Source: Turritopsis dohrnii
Taxonomy: Eukaryota > Cnidaria > Hydrozoa > Anthoathecata > Oceaniidae
Length of the DNA: 64,000 nt
Assembly (NCBI GenBank): GCA_027922465.2
Contig: BQMF02000014.1
Span: forward strand, 1-64,000
Direction of reading: 5' to 3'
In this document: piece by piece, positions 1 to 10,372 of the stretch
How the letters are laid out: each line of letters begins with the position of its first letter
Numbering within the stretch: position 1 is the first letter of the stretch
The notes under the pieces: model-generated
Database searches by the model: none
What the model saw: the letters and a program-made list of their open reading frames with translations, nothing else
Told to the model about the DNA's origin: nothing
Translations under genes and position numbers: made by a program

Positions 1-880
1 TAGCAATGGTTTCTTTGATGCTCGTAACTTGACTGTTTAATTTGCCTTTGAGAATATTAATGTTCTCTTTCCTAGCTTTCAACTCTTCACGTAATCCCTC
101 CATTCTCTTTTCAACCTCTTTTCGTTGTTCATCTGTGTATGTTGCATCATTTTCCATTTCTTCCAACTTGTTTTTCTCCTTATCGATATGCTGTTCTATT
201 CGAACCTTTTTCGCAACCTCTTCCTGAAGACCTCCTCGTATGTTTCTCAGCGCCTTATCCAATCCTAACAACTCTCGCACAGGATATTCAAATAGATCGC
301 CGGTCTGAGTCGTTTCATGATCGACAGATTGTTGTCTTATTAATGAAATTAGATCTTCCGTACTGTTTGCAATGTTCCCCGTAATCTCCTCGAGCTCTAC
401 ATCACTTGATTTTGCGATTTTAGATGATGAAGGGAGTTCTTCTTGTATTTTGTTAAGTGCAGCTGCTTGTCTAGCTGAAACTTTGCCCTTAGGTATATCA
501 AACCCTAAACTACGTAACCTCTTCTTACCCAATTCTCTAACTATAGCACTAGTACCTATTAGAAAACCCTCCCTCGTCAATGGTTTGATACTGTCTTTGT
601 AGTATAATTCACCATTTCTAATTTCAAACTGATCGGTATGAGTTTCTTCAGATTTTAACTGGAATTTTTCGGATAACTTCTCGTACAAACCTTTAACTAC
701 TTCTTTCAAAACTCTAGTTTTCTGACTGAGACCTCCAAATGATGTTTCTCGTTCACCTGATGTATGTATCTGTACATCCGTACGGTCACCTGAAGTTGGT
801 ATGAGAGGAAACGTCTCATCGGTTGTTTCATCTGTCGTCATCCCGTGTTCTCCAAAGGGGTCAATGTCAATGTCCGCCAT
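1..880 (-). CDS. Polinton coiled-coil protein of unknown function (C-terminus beyond window)
   Basis: An open frame runs from an ATG at 880-878 (complement) to the window edge without a stop, about 293 codons. The N-terminus is acidic (MADIDIDPFGEHG), followed by a region of about 150 residues rich in Lys, Glu and Ser. From about residue 195 a long heptad-like stretch rich in Lys, Glu, Arg and Leu predicts a coiled coil. I see no enzyme motif. It is divergent to the gene at 936, sharing a 55-bp promoter, which fits a structural or DNA-associated element protein. The family assignment is open; the frame itself is well supported because 880 bases of AT-rich DNA contain no stop. Confidence 0.75.
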   Translation of the reverse strand, partial: MADIDIDPFGEHGMTTDETTDETFPLIPTSGDRTDVQIHTSGERETSFGGLSQKTRVLKEVVKGLYEKLSEKFQLKSEETHTDQFEIRNGELYYKDSIKPLTREGFLIGTSAIVRELGKKRLRSLGFDIPKGKVSARQAAALNKIQEELPSSSKIAKSSDVELEEITGNIANSTEDLISLIRQQSVDHETTQTGDLFEYPVRELLGLDKALRNIRGGLQEEVAKKVRIEQHIDKEKNKLEEMENDATYTDEQRKEVEKRMEGLREELKARKENINILKGKLNSQVTSIKETIA

Positions 881-935
881 TTTATTTATTTAGAGGATAA
901 TTTATTATTAATTATGTTATAACATCCCTCTAAAT
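881..935. promoter_or_regulatory. 55-bp palindromic divergent promoter
   Basis: The whole gap between the minus-strand start at 880 and the plus-strand start at 936 is AT-rich. It is bounded by a perfect 10-bp inverted repeat, TATTTAGAGG (887-896) and CCTCTAAATA (927-936). The symmetry puts the same motif upstream of both starts. A role as a shared bidirectional promoter is inference from position and symmetry. Confidence 0.5.
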
Positions 936-1532
936 ATGAGTTTTAAAATTTATCCAAAACTACCCACTGCTCCTGAGGATTTGAATGAGCAGGAAAAGTT
1001 TAACGCAAGCGTAATAAATTCAGAATTTGAAGAGTTGATAAAACTTAAGAACAAGTTTAGCATCAAGCTCAAGAGATACAACAAGGCGATAGAACGATCG
1101 ATGCTATTAAATGCTAGCTCAAGCGCTATAACCATTGGCTCTGGCATCGGTTCAATCGCAACAGGGGCTACTATTATCGGAATGCCTATTTCTGCAGGAT
1201 TAGGTGGTGTAGCCCTAGCCGGCTCTATCTGTACCGGACTTACCACAGCTGTCATCAAAAGATATCAAAAGAAAGTAGAAAAAGTGACAAAATTATATGA
1301 TATTGTTACATCCTCGATCGCTGTGTTCGAAACTAACATAAGTCAGGCGCTGACTGATGGAAGGATCAATTACAAAGAATTCCAGGTTTTGCAGGGAATA
1401 TATTACAAAGCTTTAGAAGGACTCAGTTCTACAGATAGAAAGATGGAGACTGAAACCCAAAATCAATTTCAAAAAAGTTTGATGATAGAACTCCAAAACC
1501 TGAAAAAATCCATAACCGAAAATGGTTACTAG
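936..1532 (+). CDS. Polinton protein with Gly/Ala-rich hydrophobic hairpin
   Basis: 198 aa from an ATG at 936. Residues about 58-105 form a long Gly/Ala/Ile/Ser-rich hydrophobic segment, long enough for two membrane passes or a membrane-active helical hairpin. It is flanked by Lys-rich amphipathic helices (residues 30-50 and 110-130). The C-terminal third is Gln/Lys-rich and helical. There is no cleavable signal peptide. It lies between the divergent promoter and the small gene at 1609. Membrane-active accessory proteins occur in the related virus-like elements, but I cannot assign this one to a named family. Confidence 0.7.
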   Translation: MSFKIYPKLPTAPEDLNEQEKFNASVINSEFEELIKLKNKFSIKLKRYNKAIERSMLLNASSSAITIGSGIGSIATGATIIGMPISAGLGGVALAGSICTGLTTAVIKRYQKKVEKVTKLYDIVTSSIAVFETNISQALTDGRINYKEFQVLQGIYYKALEGLSSTDRKMETETQNQFQKSLMIELQNLKKSITENGY

Positions 1533-1608
1533 GATGTGTGGTTATGTGTTCCTCAATTTGAAAAAGTGATTAATGATATAAAGAAATATGATCACAAGTA
1601 TATAGACA
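1533..1608 (+). promoter_or_regulatory. Intergenic promoter with AAAAGTGA motif
   Basis: AAAAAGTGATTAA at 1561-1573 is followed by a TATA-like ATATAAAG and, 35 nt after the motif, by the ATG at 1609. The same motif at nearly the same distance precedes the starts at 3097 and 3531, which makes an element-specific promoter likely. Confidence 0.5.
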
Positions 1609-1947
1609 ATGGAATTCCCAACAGTTGCAACATTTGAACAAAACATGGAACAAATTATTTCGATCATAAAGTGGAGAGAGCTACCTGAAAACGTGATTTA
1701 TCATGTTAAATCTGTGGTTGAGATAGACACACCCGCATCTGAATTTGGGTCTGGAAAAGCTATGTATGCAGAGGTCCAAGACAGAACAGGAAATTTATAT
1801 AAGACATGGTTGCCTGCAAGACTTTGCGTTGAGTTGAAGGATTATGGTTGGAATTCTAGAGAAGCCTTTGTCAGACCGAAGGGGCTCAAACAATCTGAAA
1901 AGAATCATGAAAGGCAATTCTTTGATTATGACATTATGTGGCACTAA
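1609..1947 (+). CDS. Small Polinton protein, unknown function
   Basis: 112 aa. It is a compact, mixed-charge protein with alternating hydrophobic residues suggesting a small beta-rich fold, for example around residues 27-70 (VIYHVKSVVEI and YAEVQDRTGNLYKTWLP). The C-terminal half has PKGLKQSEKN and ends in aromatic/acidic FFDYDIMWH. No metal-binding or catalytic motif is visible. A nucleic-acid-binding role would fit the shape but is not shown. It lies on the same strand as the membrane-segment gene, and its stop is 61 bp from the stop of the convergent integrase gene. Confidence 0.65.
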   Translation: MEFPTVATFEQNMEQIISIIKWRELPENVIYHVKSVVEIDTPASEFGSGKAMYAEVQDRTGNLYKTWLPARLCVELKDYGWNSREAFVRPKGLKQSEKNHERQFFDYDIMWH

Positions 1948-2008
1948 ACCTCGTCGCTAGACGACTCATCTTTACTTGTTTCTAGTAAAGATACTTTGTA
2001 TTTACGGT

Positions 2009-2992
2009 TCACCAACCTTGCACATAATCAGGAGGTAGCTCTGTATCCTCAGGTATCAACATCAGCTCTTCTTTTACAAAAGATCGTTCAGGTCCATCTT
2101 GAAGGTAATACATTACGCGGTTACCTGGTTGATCTATTACCTCACTCAATCTATATGTCTTCTTTGACCATATGCTATCTGTTGCTCTTTTTCGATGGTC
2201 ATCGTGCTCTTCACCCGGTTGCAATAGATATCTATACAAACCATCTTGAGGTAGCTCTACTTCAGGTGGATAGCTCTCTCGTTTAGCGAGAGGCACCTCT
2301 TTCAATTTGATGGCATCTTTCGGTTTCATACCGATCATCTGCGTCTTCGTATCATTTAAGCTACCCACAAGTTTATACAAATATTTGACCCATGTAGATG
2401 ATACCTTTTCCGAATCATTCAGTTCTTGAGCATCTTGTATTTTGAATAAATTTTCAGCAAGTATCTTGTTCAATGCCTCAACAAAAGCTGTATGGGTATG
2501 TTTATATTTTGTAGTTGCTCTTTTAATTTCAACATTATTCTTCTCCAACAATTTTGATACATCCGCTTTGAATTCTGAACCGTTATCACATTGAAATACT
2601 TTTGGATAAGTTAACGGTCCAACCTTGTAGATGTCTTCGATCATAGCGGCAACCTCTTTCGCTCTCTTAGTATTCAAAGGTCGAGCCACCTTATAGCGTG
2701 AAGCAACATCGACACCAGACAAAATGTACTTGTATTTATTACCATATATCATATCACTAGGCATATACAATATATCAAATTGATGAATCTCATTTGGTTT
2801 AGTTACCTCATAATGCGGACGTTCGATCCTTTTCGGTGCCGGTAGATGTACCTGCCACAAAGCTTGTTTTGATAACCACTTCTTAATTTCCTTCAGTTTG
2901 AAACCATATCCTCTTAGATTGCGAACAGCCTTTTGTCCTTTCCATAAGTTTTGAGGTTGATAATAAATCTCTTGAAGTTTAGTGTCTGACAT
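2009..2992 (-). CDS. Polinton integrase (retroviral-type, D,D35E)
   Basis: 327 aa, intact. The rve/RNase H-fold core has the catalytic triad D73 (QFDILY), D136 (QCDNGSEF) and E172, with exactly 35 residues between the last two, the retroviral/Polinton spacing. The N-terminal 65 residues are basic and may be the target- or zinc-binding region, but a classical HHCC finger is not evident. The C-terminal part (about residues 240-327) contains aromatic and charged beta-like segments resembling the SH3/chromo-type tail of these integrases. It would cut and join element ends to the genome. It is convergent with the gene at 1609 and divergent from the SAP-like gene at 3097. Confidence 0.93.
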   Translation of the reverse strand: MSDTKLQEIYYQPQNLWKGQKAVRNLRGYGFKLKEIKKWLSKQALWQVHLPAPKRIERPHYEVTKPNEIHQFDILYMPSDMIYGNKYKYILSGVDVASRYKVARPLNTKRAKEVAAMIEDIYKVGPLTYPKVFQCDNGSEFKADVSKLLEKNNVEIKRATTKYKHTHTAFVEALNKILAENLFKIQDAQELNDSEKVSSTWVKYLYKLVGSLNDTKTQMIGMKPKDAIKLKEVPLAKRESYPPEVELPQDGLYRYLLQPGEEHDDHRKRATDSIWSKKTYRLSEVIDQPGNRVMYYLQDGPERSFVKEELMLIPEDTELPPDYVQGW

Positions 2993-3096
2993 TTTTATTT
3001 ATTTATAAACAACGTTTATTTTAGCTCATTTTATTAAAAAATGACACGAGAAAAGTGACTTAAACGTTGTTTATTATCTTTATATAAAGCATAAAC
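2993..3096. promoter_or_regulatory. Divergent promoter between integrase and SAP-like gene
   Basis: The gap carries an inverted pair: TATAAACAACGTTTA (3007-3021) facing the integrase and TAAACGTTGTTTA (3061-3073) facing the plus-strand gene. AAAAGTGACTTAA lies at 3051-3063, and a TATA-like TTATATAAAG begins about 17 nt further on, ahead of the ATG at 3097. A second, palindromic divergent promoter in the same element parallels the one at 881-935. Confidence 0.5.
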
Positions 3097-3378
3097 ATGA
3101 CCGACAAAACAGAATCAGATTACCAATCAATGACTCGTGACGCTTTACGAAAATTATGTGCGTCACGAAAAATAAAATATGTTTACCTAATGAACAAAGC
3201 TAAATTACTCGAGGTACTTGAGAAAAATGATGAGGATCCATCTTATATTCTCGATCCTGATACGAAACAAACGGTTAATAAATACTGTTTAAACTGGATA
3301 AAAAATAACAGAGAAAAATATCTCAGCTCTCAAAAACGTTATAACGCTAAGAGAGAGAAGAGAGTTTACAAAAACTAA
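3097..3378 (+). CDS. Small SAP/Rho-N-like DNA-binding protein
   Basis: 93 aa. Residues about 11-45 (MTRDALRKLCASRKIKY then NKAKLLEVLEKN) follow the helix-turn-helix pattern of SAP/Rho-N domains: leucines, a basic loop, then KxxLLxxL. The C-terminus is strongly basic and rich in Lys, Arg and Tyr. The same type of domain starts the polymerase protein 150 bp downstream, so this may be a stand-alone paralogue of that domain. A role in element DNA binding or packaging is inferred. Confidence 0.65.
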   Translation: MTDKTESDYQSMTRDALRKLCASRKIKYVYLMNKAKLLEVLEKNDEDPSYILDPDTKQTVNKYCLNWIKNNREKYLSSQKRYNAKREKRVYKN

Positions 3379-3530
3379 ATAAATTGACCTCGCTTTTGTT
3401 ACTTAATCAACGAGTAACAAAAATAGAACACAAAGGTTACGAATCTTTTGGATGAAAATTGAAAAATGATAATTGAAAATTTTTTAAAAAGTGATTTAAA
3501 AAGATATAATCGTGATATATATATTACAAC
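3379..3530 (+). promoter_or_regulatory. Polymerase-gene upstream region
   Basis: The 152-bp AT-rich gap has AAAAGTGATTTAA at 3487-3499, then AGATATAAT, then the ATG at 3531. The motif ends 31 nt before the start, matching the spacing at 1609 (35) and 3097 (33). Nothing coding is seen here. Confidence 0.45.
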
Positions 3531-6500
3531 ATGACTACTAGAAATACTGTTGTTGAATTAAAAGCTCTTGCAAGAGAACGCGGTCTACATGGCTACTCAA
3601 AACTCAGAAAAGCTGAGTTGATCGAATTATTAGCAAACCCACCTGTCCGACCTGTTCCACTACCAAGACCTACTAGGTTTAACCGACCTGTTCCACCACC
3701 AAGACCTGTTACAATTATTCCTAACCGACAAGACATGGATTTGTTTGAGCAGCAAGAAATGGCAAAAAATAGGCCTCAGGTAAAAAGTAAGTTGAATGAA
3801 TGGAGAGATTGGTTAATAAATCATGTACCTAAAGCTATTAAGGAGAAAGTGAGTGGCACTTTCAGAGAGATGAAGAATAAGATTCTTAATCTCTACAAGA
3901 GGAAGAATGATGAAAAAGATGAAAAACTGGTGAAAACAAAAGCGTTTGTCCCCATTGAAATGGCGTTTGAGGGTTCTTACAAAAGGTTCAAGATAAACTC
4001 AGATGGAAAAAAGGACGTTGATTTGTTTCTCGAAAAGGTTCGACCCATTTTAAGTGATTTGATTATGAGAGAACTAAAAAATAAAAAATCAATAAAAATT
4101 CAAGCAACTGTGTGGATCAAATGGAGAAAGGAGGATTTATCCAATCCTGAAGCGACAATCTACGTCGATAAGGCGTTCAATAGCAATATGGAAACAATTC
4201 ATAGTGAAAGTGATATATCTGATGTTATCAATAAGATGTTCAATAAGATAATCGAACAGGTTGAAAACCCCGCGTTACCTCAATCCGGCTTTGTTATCGA
4301 TAAGATTTTAAATATTGATGTGGACTTTCACAAGCTAAAATTAACGAGAGGCAGCTCTTACTTACCGCTACCTAAGAATTTTAGCGGTAAGTATTCGATA
4401 ATCAATCCTAAAAATGAAGATGATGAAGAATGCTTCAAATGGGCTGTTATCGCAGCTCTCAATCATGATAAGATCGATAATCATCCTGAACGAATCTCGG
4501 CTCTCAAAAAGTATGATAAATATAATTGGGAGGGTTTATCGTTTCCAATGGCGCTAAATAAAATAGATTTGTTCGAGAGGAGGAACCCTGATATCGCTGT
4601 GCATGTTTTGACAAAAGACGAGAAAGATGGTATCTATATGTGTCGTAAGTCGAAGCATCTTGATCGCAAAGAAACGGTTGTTTTGTTTTTACTATATGAA
4701 GAGGAAAAGAGACATTATATAGCTGTAAAGAACTTGAGCGGTGTCTTGAGTAAGGTCAACTCGAATCACGAACATAAGGAGCATTATTGTTTGAATTGTC
4801 TCAATGGATTCTCAAGTGAGAAAACACGAGATGAACACTTTGAATATTGTAAAAATAATGATGTTGCTAAGATTGAGATGCCAAAGGAGGGTAGCACCGT
4901 TAAGTTTCATGACGGTCAGTACCAGCTCAAAGCTCCTTTCATAATGTATGCTGATTTCGAAGCTTTGTCAAAAGAGGTTTGTAAAGAACCGCGTAGCGTT
5001 ATTGGATCATCCACTAAAAAGGTTGGTATACATATCCCCACAGGCTTCTGTTGTTATAGCAAATTTGCTCATGGTGAAGTTTCAGACCCTCTAACGCTTT
5101 ATCGAGGTGAAGACTGTGTTTTACGTTTTGTGGATCATACGGTAGGTGAAGTGAAAAGGCTATACAATATGTGTCCTAAACAGAGAATGCGAGACCTCAC
5201 ATATGAAGACGAACAGGGATTTATCGATTCAGATAAATGTCACATATGTATGAAAGAATTTGAAAAAGATAATATTAAGGTTAGGGATCACTGTCATTTT
5301 ACTGGTAAATTTCGTGGAGCTGCACATCAGTCTTGTAATCTCCGTTACAAAGTGCCTAAATACATTCCGATCGTCTTTCACAATCTAAGCGGATATGATG
5401 CTCATCTATTTATCAAAGAACTAGCCAAACAGTATGGAGATGAAGGGATTGCCGTCATCGCTGAAAACAAAGAAAAATATATATCTTTCTCATTGGATGT
5501 TAAGGTTGGTGAATATACTGACAAAAATGGGGAGACTAGAGTTCAAAAGATACAGTTGAGATTCATCGATAGTGTGCGTTTCATGGCTAGTAGTCTGGAT
5601 AACTTGGTAAACAATCTATCTGACGATCAGTGTAAAAACCTTTGAAAATTCTTCAAGGGCGATGAGCAATTCAAACTATTGAGAAGAAAAGGAGTTTATC
5701 CTTATGAATACATTGATTCTTTTGATAAGTTTAACGAAACTAAGCTCCCACCGAAAGATGCTTTTTACAGCAAGTTGAACATGAAAGGTATCAGTGATGC
5801 TGATTATACACATGCACAGAAGGTGTGGAAACACATGAAAAATAAAAATATGGGTGCGTATCATGATCTCTACCTCAAGACAGATGTTCTATTGTTTGCT
5901 GATGTTTTTGAGACTTTTAGGGAAACATGTATAACAAACTATAAACTGGATCCTGCACATTTTTACACTGCTCCAGGATTAGCTTGGCAAGCCTGTTTGA
6001 AAAAGACAGAGGTTGAGCTGGATCTGTTGTCAGATATGGATATGTTTCTCTTCGTAGAGCAAGGTATTAGAGGAGGTCTCTGTCAGGCTGTTCATAGACA
6101 TGCTAAAGCTAATAACAAGTATATGGATGCTAAATATAAGAAGACTGAAGAAAGTAGCTATCTCCAATATCTTGATGCAAATAATCTATATGGATGGGCT
6201 ATGATTCAGAAGCTACCGACAGGGAATTTCAAGTGGGTAGATGCTAATAAATTTACCGCCGATTTCATTTCAAAGTTGGCTGAGAAAGACGGTAAATATG
6301 GCTATCTTCTTGAAGTTGACGCGAACTATCCTCAGGAGCTTCATGATTCACATAACGATCTTCCGTTTATGCCTGAGCGAAAGAAGATCAATGGTGTAGA
6401 AAAGCTAACTCCATGTCTTTCAGACAAGAAGAACTATATTATTCATATCCGTGCGCTTGATCAAGCGCTGAAGCATGGTCTTGTTCTTGAGAAGGTTCAT

Positions 6501-7385
6501 AGAGTACTGAGATTTAGGCAAAGCGCATGGTTGAAGCCGTACATCGATTTCAACACCAATTTGCGTACCAAATCAAAGAATGACTTTGAAAAGGACTTTT
6601 TCAAGCTCATGAACAATTCAGTCTTTGGTAAAACTATGGAGAATCAACGTAAACATAAAGACATACGCTTGGCTACCAAGAAAGAACAATATGAGAAGCT
6701 GGTGATGAAACCTAATTTCAAGGGTAGTATCTGTTTCAGTAAACATTTGATGGCTGCTGAAATGCAAAAGATCAAACTCGTGTTGAACAAGCCAATCTAT
6801 CTGGGACCTACAGTTCTTGATTTGTCAAAGACGATTATGTACGAGTTTCACTATGATTACATGAAACCAAAATATGGTGACAATCTAAAGCTCTGCTATA
6901 TGGATACAGACAGCTTTGTCTACCACATCAAAACCGACGATTTTTACAAAGATATCGCCGATGATGTAGCTTTGAGATTCGACACTTCAGCGTACGATGA
7001 GAAAGATAACAGACCTTTACCTATAGGTTTGAATAAGAAAGTCATCGGTCTAATGAAAGATGAGTTGGGTGGTAAGATAATGACAGAGTTTGTTGCTCTA
7101 AGAGCGAAGACCTATGCATATAAACAGCTGGATGGAAAAGAAGACAAGAAGTGCAAGGGAGTCAAGAAGTGCGTAGTAAAGAAGACCATGGGGTTTGATG
7201 ATTACAAGAGATGCTTGTTCGATGGTAAGAATGTTTACAGAGAACAGATGACCTTTCAATCGATTAAGCATGATGTTCACACTATAAAAACAAACAAACT
7301 CGCTCTCAATGCGGATGATGACAAAAGAATTATTGCAAAAGATGGTATTGCTACATATGCCAGAGGACATTATAGATATGTATAA
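3531..7385 (+). pseudogene. Protein-primed type B DNA polymerase, interrupted by an in-frame TGA
   Basis: One reading frame runs through, broken by TGA at 5643-5645; the frame is the same before and after. The first part (704 aa) has an N-terminal SAP-like domain (residues 4-34), a Pro/Arg linker, a conserved Polinton region, a zinc finger (C420, C423, H436, C440) and ExoI D475/E477. It also has an HNH/endonuclease VII-like insert (C570, C573, D586, H587, H589, C602) and the ExoII motif NLSGYD (618-623). The second part (568 aa counted from 5679) carries motif A with D166, motif B KLMNNSVFG (309-317) and motif C YMDTDS (D409, D411). Such polymerases copy the element from a terminal protein. 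With the stop, the exonuclease and polymerase halves are separated, so the copy is probably dead unless the stop is read through. Confidence 0.92.
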
Positions 7386-7394
7386 GATAACAAA

Positions 7395-7422
7395 GAGGTA
7401 AGAGGTAAGAGGTAAGAGGTAA
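7395..7422 (+). repeat. (GAGGTAA)x4 tandem repeat
   Basis: Four perfect 7-bp units lie directly after the polymerase stop, followed by a run of ten A. It marks the near-terminal part of the Polinton or its junction with the P-element fragment. Confidence 0.85.
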
Positions 7423-7465
7423 AAAAAAAACAAAAAAATTATGAGGGACACAATTTCTGTCCTAG

Positions 7466-8761
7466 CATCGGCACTTTCCTATCTCTAATCTTGGTGATTC
7501 AGAACTAAATTATGCTACCCTTAGAAAATTTGACGAAGTTGTTACGCATGTACTTGTTTTTCTGATTCGCAGTGTGGTGAGCCCCTTTAAGTTCAGTTTG
7601 GCAAATTTTGCAACAACTGGTGCAACTTCTTTTCAAATGTTTCCTTTGTTTTGGCAAGCAGTTTGTGAGAATAATAGCTTAATGGTGATAGCAGCAACAG
7701 CAGATGGAGCATTTACAAACAGAAAAATGTTCAAAATGCATGCAGCTATGACAAAGGAAGCAGATATTAACCTAGATATTGATGTTACTTACAGAACTCT
7801 GAATGTTTGCAGCTTCAATGAAAGACGATACATTTACTTCATTTCTGACGCACCACATTTCCTGAAAACTTCACGAAATTGCTTATACAGTTCTGGATCA
7901 GGTGAATATACAAGATGTATGTGGAATGGTGGGCTGTTTCTAATTTGGAACCACGTATCTGCTTTGTTTCATGAAGATTGGAATTGTGGTTTGCACCTAC
8001 TATCGCATTTAACTCCAGAGCACATCAAATTAACACCTTTTTCAAAAATGAATGTGAAATTGGCTGTTCAAGTTTTATCCTCTCGTGTTTCGAATGTATT
8101 ATCTACATATGATCCACCAACAGCAAGTGGTACAGCAAAATACTGTAAAATCATGGATACTTTCTTCGACATCACCAACATCCGCAACACACATGAACAC
8201 AAAGAAAAGAGGAAACCATTTCTTGCTCCGTTCGAGTCTATTGACGATGAAGGATTTGTATGGCTGACCGATACATTCCTCCATTTCTTTGAAGAGTGGC
8301 TGGATTCAATACAGAGTAATTATGGTCACTTAAGTAATTCTGATAGAGCCAAAATCAGATCAGATACTTGTTGCAACACCAAGGTCCCATACGTATTGAC
8401 AGAAAGATTTTGCCAGGATCCCTTAGAGAATTACTTTGGTAGACAACGTTCAATGGGTGCTCGGAAGGACAACCCAACTTTACGTGATTTTGGATATAAT
8501 GATAATGGCATACGGAATCAAAAAGTATTTAGACCAATCTCTGCTGGTAATTCTGGTGCTGTTGACAATGCTATGGTTGAAATCTCTGCTGAACCTTTAC
8601 CTTGCAGGAAAAGATCTAAATTAAATGGTATAAATAACTTAATCTTTTTTATAATGCTACTAGCCGCCCATGTTCAGCCTGCGTTGTATCACCACCTGCT
8701 CCAAATTATTGCACTTAAAACCAGCGATAAGACTTCCTTTGCTGGCTTTATCGCTAAATAA
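7466..8761 (+). pseudogene. P-element (THAP9-like) transposase fragment
   Basis: An open frame runs from after a TAG at 7463 to a stop at 8759-8761. Recognisable P-type features are a first catalytic Asp in AATADGAFTNRKMF, a second in ISDAPHFLKTSRN, the insertion-domain region around WNHVSALFHEDW, and the acidic DPLENYFGRQRSMGA block near the C-terminus. The N-terminal THAP DNA-binding domain is missing. The sequence before the frame (TTTCTGTCCTAG) resembles a 3' splice site, so 7466 could be an exon start. The last 35-40 codons (from about 8645) look unrelated to transposase. It directly abuts the Polinton end, so one element inserted in or beside the other. Confidence 0.82.
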
Positions 8762-10372
8762 AGCTCGTTTGCACGTGAACAGAAATACGTTCCTGGTGCT
8801 TCAAATCTTGCATGTCCTTAACTCAGCCGTTCATTGTCGCGGTCGCATTTAAAATGTCAGTAGACTTTCTTGCTTTACACAATGCATTCCGAACGTGAAC
8901 TTCACGTGGTTTTTATTTACTATTTTAAACCAACCAAATATCAGTTTAACAATACACTCAAAACGCAGAGAGAAAAAACTTTTCAGCTTATTATTAGCTT
9001 TTGTTTTACGCGCTCTAACATGGGTGCTGTCAGAAGTAGGTGAAAAAATGGTTTCTCATCTTAAAAAGATCACAAGGCAGGAGAAAAAAATGCACGTGCT
9101 AAATGAATGAAGTGAATAAAAAACGTTCGATCAGATTAAAATAGATTAAAAGAAATCGATTAAAAGAAATTAAGACAACTATTAAGACAAAAGCAAAAAA
9201 AAATTTTGTTTCATGATTCTCTTGTTTTTACCTATCGGTTTTTAAACATTTTGATTGTTCAAAAAAATGTTCACCCGTCTCAGACAGTCAGGCAAGGATA
9301 CGTTAGGATACACTGGAAAACCGCACATGCTACCACGTTCTGCCACTGCTGCTTTTTGTCCAAAATGTTTAATCAGTTAGTTTCTTTGTATTTAGTTGAT
9401 GTACTGTTTTCATAGCCAAGTCAACGTGGAATATAAAACTAACAATAATGATAAAAACAAAACGTTATTCCTATCAGTTCATCAGTCAAAAAAGTGACGT
9501 TTGATTGGGGTTGCAATGCATTTGCTTCGAACTCACGTCGCACACAAAATAATATATAGATTAAATTGATTTATAACTTCACAAATTAATTTTATTATTA
9601 TAAAATGAGATGGAATCACCAACGAAAATCAGAAAATCCTTGAAGCTGCAGTAAATTAAAAAACTGTTATTTTTACAGCCACACATAAAAAAAAAACACA
9701 TTATCTATGGCCTAAAATCTTTTCAAAAGATTGCATGAGTGGTGTGAGATCTTGTAAGTATAATCAAAATTATATGTTTTACCAACCCTATTTATGTCAA
9801 CTAGACCAGCCATACACCTAATGATATGTTTTATTATTACTTCTCTATGAAATAAAGGAATATATACACTTAAACTAAGCAGATTGGATGAGACATGAAG
9901 CTTAAAATTAATGCTTTTTTCTGTATTTGTAGCTATAAAAATAGCTGTTTTGATATGTTGTTATGAAAATAACAAAGTTTCTTTCCAGATAAGAAAAGAT
10001 GCTCAGGTCTTCTTTATTTCGAAACGAAGTGGTCTTGATTTACCCTTACTTAATCATATTTTATGTAGCTGTTGCTGGTCTTTCATATAAGAAAATGTCC
10101 TGACACGAAGATATAATGTTAATAAATCTTCAGATTCTTTGCTACTTCATTTTTAACACTGTCATTAACACATGATAAAACTTTAGAATAGTTTAAAAGT
10201 AAACCAAAATCAGTCATGAGTTTCTATAAAATGTCATTGGTGTTAATCTTTGTTTTCCAGCATTTCGTATAGCTTTCAAAATGTGCTCCAAGTGTTGCAA
10301 AGATATTAAACACTTCCTTTTTTACTTTCCATAAGCCACCACGGTCATGTGTTTCTACAAGATGATGCTATT
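8762..10372. other. 1.6 kb without recognisable gene
   Basis: No credible coding frame. Just upstream, within the last codons of the P frame, an 8-bp inverted repeat (AGCGATAA 8723-8730 with TTATCGCT 8748-8755) is visible, and a low-complexity GATTAAAA-type stretch lies at about 9135-9190. A short segment (about 8660-8690) resembles one at 22045-22100, so this is likely eroded repeat DNA. Confidence 0.5.

Larger units (their letters stand above)
1..7460. mobile_element. Polinton/Maverick element, right-hand part
   Basis: The segment holds the diagnostic Polinton pair: a retroviral-type integrase (2009-2992, minus) and a protein-primed type B DNA polymerase (3531-7385, plus), with several small co-located genes packed at viral density and no introns. 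The left end and the capsid, ATPase and protease genes lie outside the window. The right limit is inferred: after the polymerase stop come a GAGGTAA tandem repeat and an A-rich run, and P-element coding sequence is recognisable from about 7466. I could not identify a terminal inverted repeat or target duplication because the other end is missing. Polintons are virus-related integrated elements; this copy has at least one disabled gene. Confidence 0.9.

Noticed and set aside
42..602. Three plus-strand frames at the left edge
   Set aside because: They are antisense shadows of the long minus-strand coiled-coil frame that is open from 880 to the edge.
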